Below, piece after piece: positions 35,376 through 46,100 of a stretch of DNA of 64,000 bases. Under the pieces are notes generated by a model. It was not told where the DNA came from. It worked only from the letters and a program-made list of their open reading frames with translations, and ran no database searches. The position numbers and the translations under genes were made by a program. Positions within the stretch are counted from its first letter, which is position 1, and each line of letters begins with the position of its first letter. The stretch is taken from the NCBI GenBank assembly GCA_963682055.1, contig OY821746.1:13071992-13135991 (forward strand), written 5' to 3'. The DNA comes from Primula veris. Its lineage: Eukaryota; Streptophyta; Magnoliopsida; Ericales; Primulaceae.

Positions 35376-36617
35376 CTAGCCCTGGCTTGCCTCGTCTTCA
35401 TCTTCTTCATCTGAAAGAGCTCGAGGAGTCATAGGAACCACCTCGGGGATGGGAGCTGAGGGGACGGGAATGATAATATTATCCATGTTCCACACCGGAT
35501 GATCCGGTCCCGCCCTCATAAAAGCAGCCGCCTCGGACCAGCCGTCGACATAGAAGGAATTGAAATCCTTCTGTGTCTTTGAGGCCCAGGCGGCACTCAG
35601 CTCGGCTTGAGCAGATTGGACTGTAGCCTTTATTTTATCAGCTACGCCAGCCTTAGCCTCTTTTAGAGCCGCCTCCGTAGCCTGGGCACGCTCCTCGGCC
35701 TCCACCCTAGCCTTCACGGCGTCGACCCTTCGAGCTTCCACCGAGGCATTAAGGCTCTCGGCCTTCTCCGCCCTCTTCTCGGCTTCCTCCGCCCTTTCCT
35801 GGGCCTCCTCCGCCCTTTTCTGGGCCTCCTCCGCCTGCTTGGCGTTAGCCTCGGCCTTTGTAGCCCATGACCTCACCAGTTGGCCTTGGTGATATACATA
35901 CTGGTTCATCAACAAGTAGGCCTACAAGAGAAAAAGCAAACACTTAGCAAAATAATTGGGAAATAAATGAAAACATACAAAATGACGCTGTAAGGGGTTA
36001 CATACCTGAGGAATCATGGCCATGGGCGATGCCATGGAAGAGGCGAGGTCACGACCGCGATGGTCAGCCTCGACGCTTTGCTGCTGAAGCGCAGCCAAGG
36101 CAAGCAGCCCGGCGGAGGGGTGAGCCTCTATTATACTTCTCACCCCCGTAGCCGCCTTCACCTCCTCGGGTGTTTGTATGGGCATCCTATGAGTCGGGGA
36201 GGCGGAGGAGGAGCTCGAGCCTTGAGTAGTGCCCGACGTCGCCCTCGGCTTCTCCACGACCACAACCTCAACCTCAGACGGGTTGCTCCCCCCAACCTTG
36301 GCCCTCTTCTCCCCTCGGAGGGACTTCACCCCCTCCACCTTTCTCTTGCCAAGCTGGGCCTTGCGAGCCAGCCAATCGAGCCTGGCCTGAGCCACCAAAT
36401 CATCCATGGCCTCCAGTGCCCTCACCGCAACTTTGGTGCCGGATTGAGGCAAGACCGCCACCTCCTCCATCTTCCCCGCCTCGGCCTCAACCACTACCTC
36501 CTCCCTCCCCCCTGCCTCGGCAACCTCATCATCCGCCCCCTCTTCCTCACCGTCATCCCCCGCCTCGGCAGCAATTTTTTCCACCTCCTCCTCCTCATCA
36601 GAACGAACCACATGCAT
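35376..36617 (-). CDS. antisense coiled-coil protein gene inside the Tat element, 2 exons
   Basis: Exons are 36617-36006 and 35921-35376, joined across an 84-bp intron with donor CAG|GTATGT and acceptor TTGTAG|GCC; phase 0, about 385 aa. The first exon encodes a very acidic N-terminus (EEEEVEKIAAEAGDD), a basic KRKVEG...RGEKRAKVGG patch that could be a nuclear signal, and a Ser run. The second encodes a long Ala/Glu/Lys-rich coiled coil (repeats of AEEAQKRAEEAQERAEEAEK) and an acidic C-terminus (SDEEDEDEASQG). It may be the 3' part of one longer transcript with the gene at 36657-37973, whose donor-like AGA|GTACGT at 36705 has no clear matching acceptor. No known domain recognised. Confidence 0.7.
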
Positions 36618-36656
36618 TGTTCAAACAAAACAAGAAGTTAGAAAAATTAGCAAAAT

Positions 36657-37973
36657 CTAGCTAAGTGTGAAACTGAAATCAAAGGAAAATGAAAGACAAC
36701 GTACTCTGGTCCGTGAGGTGCCCAAGCCTGGCCCGGAGGGTTCTGCCTCAGAAGGGCTATCTTCCAACTGAAGGGGGCTCCTCACAACGGGCTCCCTAGA
36801 GCTCAACGGGCTCCCATGCTGGTCAATATAGCTACGAGAACCGTCCTCCCCCTCCTTGTAATGGAGGACGGTACCATCAGACCGGGTTTCAAAGAGAACC
36901 CCGGCCATCGCAGGAGCGAAAGATTTCACCTCTACGGCCCTTGCCTTGCTACTCGGCTTCGGCCTCGACTTCGTCACCTTCTTCAAGGTTTTTTCAGGAG
37001 GCCCCTCGACGACCTCAGCTTCCTTGAGAGTCTTAGGGGGTAGGGTGGACTCTAACCCCCTCTCCTTCTCCCATCTATCCCGGGAGTATCCCACAGGACA
37101 GAAGGTCCTGTGGGGCCACTTTAAGTCGTTCCCCTTGGAACTGGTGGGGGAACCACAGGTCAACAGACGCTCTGCATCGCGCACGCCGATGTCTGTCCCG
37201 TCCGGGCCCCACCAGTTTAGGGCCATTTCCAGCGATTGGACGTTGGCCTCGCCAAGGCCCCGCAGCTTCATGGCCACCGTGGCCTTAAAATCCTTGTTGC
37301 TGAGCACCCTTCCCGGCCTGGTGGGGAGAACCAGGTCATCTCGGCAGAGCCAGTCGCCCTCCACCACGATCACGTCTTGGGTATAACCCCGATTCGAATC
37401 GGAGTTACCCATGATTAACTGGTTGTAAGCCCGGCACAGCAGGTAGGGTTGCCTGCTTTTGGCCTGGGAGCTTGGCTCGCTCTGAAGAAACTCATAGCAA
37501 GCCAAGATCTCCCGAAGCCCCAACGGTTCTGGCAGGGACGGGCCCAGAAGAACGTTGAGGGCTTCCATTCCGGTGCAGATACGGTGCGCCTGCAGTGGCC
37601 ACTGGCACGGGAGAGTCTGCGTCCAGGCGCAGAGCTCCGCCAGTAGCTCCAGAATGGGAAGGTCAGTGCCCCCATATAGGAGAGTAGAGAGGGAGAGAGT
37701 TACCATACTCTTGGGATCAGCTACGATCCCATTTACCTCATCCGAGGACAAGCAGGTCCGGAGTTGGAACTCTTCGCTGATCCCGCAAAGTTGACGAAAT
37801 TCGTCCAGATCGGACCCGTGCTGCCTCACCATGATACTATTGTCGTTTACGCCCACGGATAGGGCCGGGTCGATGACCATCGCCCGGAATGACAAGGCGT
37901 TTTCCATCACGGGCAGGCGCCGTGGTCGAGGAGCAACCATCGGGCCTTTTCCAGCTCCGTGAATTATAACCAT
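36657..37973 (-). CDS. antisense 438-aa protein of the Tat element
   Basis: An uninterrupted 438-codon frame antisense to gag-pol, starting about 115 bp below a minus-strand TATA box. The region from about residue 58 (DEFRQLCGISEEFQLR) through SSDEVNG, LLYGGTDLP and NWWGPDG aligns segment by segment with the protein beginning at 63046: EDFKKLAGIPDNIHIR, SDEEVLG, FFTGGLRLP and KWWGPGPT. The C-terminal third is basic and Pro/Lys-rich. Antisense genes next to the 3' LTR are described in some Tat elements. The function is unknown; the sequence resembles the plant 'putative gypsy-type transposon' proteins in general layout. Unlike gag-pol, it has no internal stop. Confidence 0.8.
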   Translation of the reverse strand: MVIIHGAGKGPMVAPRPRRLPVMENALSFRAMVIDPALSVGVNDNSIMVRQHGSDLDEFRQLCGISEEFQLRTCLSSDEVNGIVADPKSMVTLSLSTLLYGGTDLPILELLAELCAWTQTLPCQWPLQAHRICTGMEALNVLLGPSLPEPLGLREILACYEFLQSEPSSQAKSRQPYLLCRAYNQLIMGNSDSNRGYTQDVIVVEGDWLCRDDLVLPTRPGRVLSNKDFKATVAMKLRGLGEANVQSLEMALNWWGPDGTDIGVRDAERLLTCGSPTSSKGNDLKWPHRTFCPVGYSRDRWEKERGLESTLPPKTLKEAEVVEGPPEKTLKKVTKSRPKPSSKARAVEVKSFAPAMAGVLFETRSDGTVLHYKEGEDGSRSYIDQHGSPLSSREPVVRSPLQLEDSPSEAEPSGPGLGTSRTRVRCLSFSFDFSFTLS

Positions 37974-38086
37974 TGTGTTTGGGTGTTTGCTAAATTTGCT
38001 AAGTATGGGAAGGAAGTGAGAGAGAGAAATTTGTTGTGGAAGTTTAGAGAGAGAACGAGAAAGTGAAAATGAGTTTTCACTGAGGG

Positions 38087-38095
38087 TATTTATAG
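38087..38095 (-). promoter_or_regulatory. TATA box of the antisense gene block (Tat element)
   Basis: The minus strand reads CTATAAATA about 115 bp upstream of the 438-aa antisense frame and outside the LTR. This gives the antisense genes a promoter of their own. Confidence 0.65.
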
Positions 38096-38471
38096 GCCCC
38101 CACTGAAAGGTGAAAAGACATTTACCAGAAGGTGAAAAGATAGCAACGGCCCATTACACGAACTCCCACTAATAACCGCCACCACGCAATCGACATGCTC
38201 CACGCGTACAGCAGGCATAGGTCATCTGCCAAGTGTTATTCATCAGCCGTTTTAGCATTAATAGCATTGATGGAATCGAGGAGACGGAGGCGGCGCCTCA
38301 TAAATGCATACTAGGCGTGTTCCACGTGTAAGAAATCCATAAATACCAGAACACGTGTCACAAGACAGGCCATGCCGAGGCATCTCTGCACCGCCAAACA
38401 TGAGATTAGAATGACCGGAGCCCCCGTAACGACTGAAGATCCTTGTCGACCTCGTCCTTAACAACGACTCC

Positions 38472-38485
38472 GGACAGGGAGCTGT
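38472..38485 (+). other. polypurine tract of the Tat element
   Basis: GGACAGGGAGCTGT lies directly before the 3' LTR, where the plus-strand primer is expected. It is only moderately purine-rich, but a similar CAGGGAGC word precedes the LTR at 57664-58190 on the minus strand. Confidence 0.5.
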
Positions 38486-39178
38486 TGGCGAGGGAATGTC
38501 AGCACCCCCTCGTCCGGGCCAATACCATCACCACAACAGGCTATCCGGGCCTGTCAACCATGGGTGACGCGTCACCCTGGATCTTGAGGGGCCGAGCTGT
38601 GCTCAGGCCGGCCTAAAAGAAGCGTGTCAAGTACGCTTCCCCAATTAATGCTGCTGCTCCCTTGGGGGGACCCCTCTAGACATCATCGATATGGCCCAAT
38701 CACATGCCATCAATTGTGGGCCCCGGAAGAGGACAATACTCTTGTCAGAGTCATAAATGACCTAACGCCGTTGGATCAGTGTCTCACAGTACAGTGATCC
38801 AAGGGTTAATACACCTCTGGATCATACTATAAATACCCCCTCTAACACTACTTAGAGTGGGACAGAAAAGGAGCGAGAAGAGAGATAAACCTGAAACAGC
38901 CCGGACTACATATATACAACCTCCTACGCCCGAGGCCACGTTTTGTAACCGGTCCGATCCCACTCCCTTCATTACTTATTATTGGTCAGTCGCCTTATAC
39001 TGACTTGATCGTTGGAGAGGGTAAACCTGGCACCAACCCCGGGCCCCTGTTCGTTTCTTGTGCAGGCGCGAAGAGCATCCCGTCACCGCAGCAGATATAA
39101 CCCATGTCAGACATCTCGGAGGATCGGAACCGACACGAATTGATTAAGCCGAGCCTAGCAAGAAAAATAGGCTCGCCA
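38486..39178 (+). repeat. 3' LTR of the Tat element
   Basis: 693 bp, colinear with the 5' LTR, with the same TATAAATA box (38828-38835). It is followed by the target duplication AGTAT. Confidence 0.97.
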
Positions 39179-39183
39179 AGTAT

Positions 39184-40134
39184 ATTCCCAGGTAGAACTT
39201 TAAAAATGTTGGAAATAAGGATTGAAATTGTAAATAGTCCGTATCAGTTTTAGTCGATATCGTAGATTTACAGAACCTGTGCTATTATAGCAAAATTTGT
39301 ACTGATATTATGATAGGAAACTGTTATATTGAAAATCACAATTAGTTATACAATACTTCATGTACCAATTTATCCGATTTAAGCTTTTTGTTGACATTTC
39401 CAATAGAAAAAGGAATAGAGGTTTGAAAGTGTTATTAGCGACTTTCGTCGTCATTTAATTCAAATTGAATTATTGGAATTAGTTCTAGAGGGATATTGTG
39501 GACTTGTGGATTAGTTGAATTGTTGACTTGACAATTTCCTTGTTGCATATGACAAATGAAATGCCGTGATCAGATCTAGAGCCATGTGCATTGGCTGATT
39601 AATTTGTTGACTTATAATATTCTTTTTTGCATATGCTTGATTTGATTTGTTTTTGTATAGAATGAGAAAAAAAAAAGGAATACAATTTATACTTTTTAGT
39701 AAAACAAATTATAAAATTAATTTTCTAAAATAAAAACTAGATATATTAAGTCTTTTAATACTGTGATGGAATTAAACCAGGAATCACTATCGCTACCAGA
39801 CATCGGTAAATATTAGTACGTCTGTTTCGATTTAATTGTTCATTACGAAACTACGTGCAATTTTAACCGTCCGACAACTTATATCAAAATTGTCGGAATA
39901 AAAAATTTCAAAAGTTGATTATATAGTTCAAATGTTAAATTTTATGATTAAATTTTAAAAAAAATTATTTCGACAATTTTGATACAAGTTATAAATCGGT
40001 CAATTAAATGAGAACGGAGAGAGTATTAGGTAACTTGGTGGACATTCTTAAAGTACCTTTTTAGGATCAGTGATTATACATGATAAGTGATTGTATTTGT
40101 TCTGATATACAGTATGTATCAATGCAGCTATACA
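39184..40134. other. intergenic spacer downstream of GDSL copy 2
   Basis: AT-rich, non-coding apart from the Stowaway-like MITE at 39819-40023. Confidence 0.5.
39819..40023. mobile_element. Stowaway-like MITE
   Basis: Flanked by TA, with degenerate CTCCCTCCGT-type ends (GAACGGAGAGAG on the right). The inverted interior contains ACTACGTGCAATTTTAACCG and TTCGACAATTTTGATA, shared with the copies at 40717 and 42798. Confidence 0.7.
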
Positions 40135-43100
40135 TTAGTAGGAGAGTTGGGCATCCTCATCTGGACTATGATCTACAATGTCAGAGACATTGTCCTTGTC
40201 GAAAAATAGATCTCGTAGACTGTATGGTCCAACAAAATGAGGTGCTCCATCCCATAGAGCCTTTGCAAATTGCCCGTGTGTCCTCTCAGTTGGATGATAA
40301 GAATCCCACCACACGTACTCATCAGCGTTGTCACACAACTCATATTCCGTTATATTTTTTGTGCCCCCACATGTAAACCAGCCTCGAAATGGTCCTGTCC
40401 CGCAACAAGCACTTTTACCTTCCTTAAAACCTTTGCAATCGAAAAAAATGACATGAACGTATTATCGAGCTGTTTGATTAGAGATTTGTTTGATCGTAAC
40501 CTTTAAGTAAACAAATTGCGGGTTTGAAGGGTGATAAATTAATGAGTACGTCTAGCTAAAGACTTCTAGCCTTCTAATGCCTAAAAGCCAGATAAGCTCA
40601 GTTTTTAAGATCATCGATCAACCAAATACAATCCAGTTTCTAAGCAAAAAAGTTGGTTAAAGTATGCAATCAAACAATGACTAAGTTTGCAAGAGAGAGA
40701 TATGCAGTACAAAGTACTCCCTCCGTTCCAAAATATTGGAGATCTATATATGTATCTACGTGCAAATTTGACCGGCAAATATCTTGTTTTTAAATTGTCG
40801 AAATGTAATTTTTCAAAATTTGTTCATATAGTTTAACATTTGAACTATGTGATTAACTTTTGAAAAATTCTATTTCGACAATTTAGATATGAGTTATTTG
40901 TTGGTCAAAATTACACGTAGTTTCGTATAGCCCCAACAATTTGGAACGGAGGGAGTATAAACAATAACCGAAAGTATCATTACCATATTTGGATGGATTT
41001 TCGATAAGGTCAAGAACCCAGTTGTAGAACTCTGATATGCCGTACTTGAAACCTTTTAGCTGATTTTGAAGACCGGTGAGGACGGATTTTAGAGCATCAT
41101 TATATGCGATTGCTAAAGCAGAAGCTCCCTGGAAACAACCACCTTTACCGCCTTCGGGGTTCACAGCTCTGAGTCCTGGTATGCACCCCAAAGGAGCCAG
41201 AGCTAAGAAACCGAATTTCCGACCACCTTTACCATACAATTCCTGAACCATTGTGCAGTTAGTTAAAGATTTTACATATACCCAACATGCATAACATAAA
41301 CAGATGAGGTTTTATGTTTACAAGGCTGGCTCTAGGATGCCACATTCTTGGTACCTCACCTATCAATGGCGGTTAACAGGGGCGGCACACCCATGTGATC
41401 AGGAGGTTGTCACGCCAACCGCATAATTTCGAATTTTTATTTTTTTATTAGTGTTTTTCATAATAATTTATATATATGGTATTCTGGCAACCCCTTAATT
41501 TTTTTTTTTTTTGCAGCCTCTCCCAAAATTATATATTGTTAGCGCAATAACATATCATGATTTTGTATGTGCTGATAATATATAAGTATACTTAAAAAAT
41601 TAATATAAACAAATGATTATAAAAGACATTTTACACCAACTTATCATGTTGACACGTAACACAAGTCTTAAAAAAAAATTAAACAAAAATAATAATTACA
41701 GTAGTGGTGAGTGTAAACAAAATTTATAAAATAATTTTTGATGATTTGTATTTTCATTGAAGTGATTATACTGAAATTGTGTAATACATATTTAATTATT
41801 CGTATATATCTATTATTTAATATACGTTTGATTTTTTCAGGATTTTTTTAAATATTTTTTGACATTCGTGTCTTAATCTTTTTACTTCTTATACCTTAAT
41901 TTATTAAATTTAACGTTTTTTATCTTTTTTGTTTCTATTTTATTTATTTTTTAGTCAATTTTGAAACGTTAAAACTTTCGACACATGACTGCACGTGACA
42001 CTACTGTTTTGGTTTTTTTGGGGAGTTTAAAAAGAAAGTCGAAATTGAGCGAAAAGAAAAAAAATAGGAATCAAATACATTTTAATTAAGAAAACAAGGT
42101 AAAAAAACTGAAGAAAAGATTGTAAAAAAGGTAAAAAAAAAAAAAAAAAAACAGGCTTTTCCGTATTTATAATTTAGAAAATATTATGTACTTTTATTAA
42201 TTTTTACAACTCCACACATTTGATACTGGTTTCGCCCCTAGCGGTTAAACAGTTTTCTTCGTAATTAGTGGATGTTAAAAGGCAGTAGCAGAGCTAGAAT
42301 CGGTATATGGGTGGCTGGATTTAAAAAAATCAATATAAGGGGTTAAATCGCTATTTCCGTTATAAAAAAAATTGCACTGTAAAAATTTGTTTTGAAAAAA
42401 ATAAGAGGGGTGCTATAGCCTCCGTCAACCTCACCTAGCTCCTCCCATGTTGAAAGGCTAAAATTGATGGAGAAAAATTCTAAGTTACATGCTAAAGATC
42501 GGTGTTTCTCAATTTGGTGTGGTAGAGTACTCTTTTGTTTGAGTGAATGCTAATAATTTAGTTATTACAAAAATATTTATTCTCCCTATTTATAGGTGTC
42601 TTTATTTGTAAAATGAGTTACATATAAAATGTTTAAAAGGATGGTCTTGGTCCATGAATAAGGGCTTAGTGGGTTGTACACTTTTGTTATACTTAATTCC
42701 AACAGTTGATACTACCCGGTCAAACTATTATTTGTTCAAGTGTCTATTAAAGAAACATGTTTATGTGATTAATAAAATTGCTATAGTGATAATATTACTT
42801 TCTCTGTTCTCAATTAATTGTCTAATACGAAATTACGTGCAATTTTGACTAGCTAATAACTTGTATTAAAATTTTCGGAATGAAAATTTTCAAAAGTTAA
42901 TCATATAGTTCAAATATTAAATTATATGATTTAGTTTTTAAAATTTTTATTTTGACAATTTTAATACACGTTAGAAATTGATTAAAATTGTACGTAATTT
43001 CGTAAAGAACAATTAATTGGGAACGGATGAGGAGGGAGTAGTATATATGATGTTGGAAATATGATAAAGTGTTGTCATATTCTTTGTGAGTTACGTAACA

Positions 43101-46100
43101 TGCTAGTGAGTTAATAAGTAACGTAATTACCTTAATCAATGTGTTGTGGCTTTTGTGGAAATTGAAATTGAAAAGTCTTGTTGCTGCCTTTCTAATGGGT
43201 GTTTTAATTTCACATGTAACTGTTGAAATTATGTGCATGTTATTTAAGGGCTTGTACGTTTCAAAACCAACCATGTTTGCCAAACGTTATGCTTGGATTA
43301 ATATTTATTTAGCTTACATATGTTCATTACGAATCCGTTTGGGCTTTTACTATAACGAGTCAATAGGATTATTTAGTAGTAAATGAAGTTATTTACTCTT
43401 TATAGACTAGATTATATTGTTAGTGGATTTATACATGTTTATTGTTTTCATGTTAATAAAAATGACTAACAATTTTCAATAAATATTTATATAGACATAT
43501 GGATCTCTACAATCGAATTGGAGGGTTAATGTTTTCGAAATAGTTTGTGTAAAACTATTAATTTGGGGCTTACGAAAGAACTGGTTTCGAAATATTTCTT
43601 GTAAAACCATTTTCTGATTTTCAGAATTTGGGGCTTACGACAGAACAGTTTGAATTCTAAGATTGTTTTTTATAAAATCAGATTTATCTGGTGTTTACAA
43701 CTGAATAAATCTTTCAAAATTTGATGATATTTTTCGGGAATGAACTAGAATACTCTTACAAAATCAGTTTCTTGAAACCATGCGTGGTTATAAAAATTTG
43801 GTGTTTGCGAAGGACGAGTTTTAGTTTTATTTTTCGAAATTAGATTGTGCGTGTTTGTTATTTGGGATAACAAACAGTTTTCTGCGGAAAATGTCCGGAA
43901 CACAGTGGGTGCTGAAACTGACCAGAACATTATAGGTGCCGGTGCATATTAATTTTGCATTAGTGCATATTAATGACGGGGGTTACAAATTTGAAACCAC
44001 CATTATTAAAGACACTAATGTGCTGATATAATGGGTGATATCCTTATTAGTTGTGATTTATTGCAAATTAATGAGGGATGTTACAATTTTGAATCCAACA
44101 TGATTAAAGACACTAATGTGATACATATTGGGTGGTCTACTAATTAATTGTGATTTATTATAATTTAATTTGTAAGGTTACAAAATTTTATAATGGTAAT
44201 CGTTAATGAGATGAATGACGAGTATTTGTAATTTCTTATTAATTGTGATTAATCACAATTTAATTTGGAGAGTTATAAAGTATTGTAATGACAGTTATTG
44301 TTGCCATTTATTGAGAGATTTATTAGCTACCTACGAATTGCAATGACGAGTCGGTTACATATTTGGATGAAAGGTTATTTAATAATCAATTTTGTTCATC
44401 CAAGAGCAAATAATTTGATGGTTAAACAAATTATAAATGGCCCTTGAGTTTTATTTTAAGAATAAACAAATGTCGGCTATTTTATTATTTGTTGAAATAA
44501 CATCTTATTAATTTGCTGAAATAACATTTAATAATTTATTGAAATAACATATTATTAATTTGTTGGTAAAACATATTGTGAATATGTTGAATTTGCTATT
44601 ATTGAGAATAGTAATTTAGTAATATTATATTACTATTATTGGGAGAACCCCAATTGTCCCAAAATATGGGGGTAATCCATCGATACTGCAGATCGAGAAT
44701 CTAGTCATGTCCCAACGCGTCTGCGGGCGAGTGGGAGAATACCTAACAGTTCAGTGGTATAGATCTTAAACGTCTGAAATAAATGATACAATTCATTTAC
44801 CACCTTGAAACTGGTTAAGTTTCTCAATTAAAATGTGCATGTTCTGAGTGAGGATAAAGGGAATGCATGAACTGTGAGTGTGTTAATGTGTGGAAACGTT
44901 TTAAACGTTTGGAAGTCCACTAACAAGTGCAAGCATACAAATCTGAATCATGACTAGTGGTTTTTAAAACCTAAGGGCAGTAGCCTTTCGGTAGACAAAA
45001 CACTAGAATCAGATTGTGATAAGTTTGCTTGTTTGTAGCAATACATAAGTGATTATTTGTTCAAAATGAGCGTTTTAGTCGATATTCTTGTGGTCAATAC
45101 TGACATGTTGAGTTATTCAACTAAGTCACTGATTTGACATGATATAGTAGGTCATGAAAATATAAAACCATAAAGGTTTTGTTTTTCTAAATCTATTATT
45201 TAGATTGAAACATAAATATGAGTTTGTGTTTGAAGCAATGTATTGCTAAGTCTTTGGTTTGAAGTTTCGAACGGAGTACATAACCTAATGGTTTGGTGTA
45301 TTTGAGATGCGTGCAAAACAAGAAGGGGTTAAAAGGTATTTCCTCAATTTATTGATGGTTATACTAAACACTGATATGTCTCCTTGATGAAAATTAAAGA
45401 CAAATTAATCGAGATATTCATTCAAGTAAGAATGAATACGAGAATCCTATTGTTGATGATTAAGTCTTGTCAGAAAACATGGTTTAATCACCAACTTTAA
45501 CCCAATGATTAAGTGTTAATCATTAAATGATAAACTATTCTTGGACGTGTTAGATATTGTCTAACTAGTTCTGAACTGGTATATTCACATGGTTATGAAT
45601 ACATGGTAAGTGTGACTGAAACGGTGAACTTGAGACACCATTCACACAATTGTGTTGTTAGAATGACACCAATCGTTAAAGAACGACTTATTATACTCTC
45701 AAGCAAAAATGTAGTTGTTAAACGATGTATGTCATGATGTTGATAAGTCCAAGGTTAAACTCTGAATTTGTACGGAAAGTGAGCTTTCCGCAATCTATGT
45801 GTTGAACAAACTACCGCTTAGAAAGTTGGACCAAACAGTTAGAATTATAGAAGGCATGGTGCCTGACTATAAGTTCGTGAAAGTTTGGTTCTACCTAAGA
45901 AAAGTCTCAATTCTTGTTACTTGAAGGACTTTGATAGGATCGAAAATGGTAGATTGTGTGTTCATCGAATAAGCACTGAATATAATGCTAATTGGTTTCT
46001 AGTGCATAAGTCAGATGACTTTAAAGTGCATATAGAGTTCTATGCCCGAGAAGCATATTTTCTAAAAGATAAGCTTTCCCGCAAACCTCTAACGTCTTGC

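Larger units (their letters stand above)
28418..39178 (+). mobile_element. full-length Tat-lineage Ty3/gypsy LTR retrotransposon (10.76 kb)
   Basis: Both LTRs are 693 bp, start TGGCGAG and end CTCGCCA, and the element is bounded by the 5-bp target duplication AGTAT (28413-28417 and 39179-39183). Order: 5' LTR, primer-binding site, gag, protease, reverse transcriptase, RNase H, a second RNase H, integrase, a 60-bp tandem repeat, antisense genes, 3' LTR. Pol order with integrase last marks Ty3/gypsy; the second RNase H after the first is the hallmark of the Tat lineage. By eye I count about 18 LTR differences (~97.4% identity), nearly all transitions, so insertion was fairly recent. gag-pol carries several stops and frame changes, so this copy is not autonomous. 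Its GC content is well above its surroundings. Confidence 0.95.

Noticed and set aside
43141..43386. 81-aa frame in GDSL copy 2 intron 3
   Set aside because: It lies in the decayed Copia LTR/leader region and has no recognisable domain.
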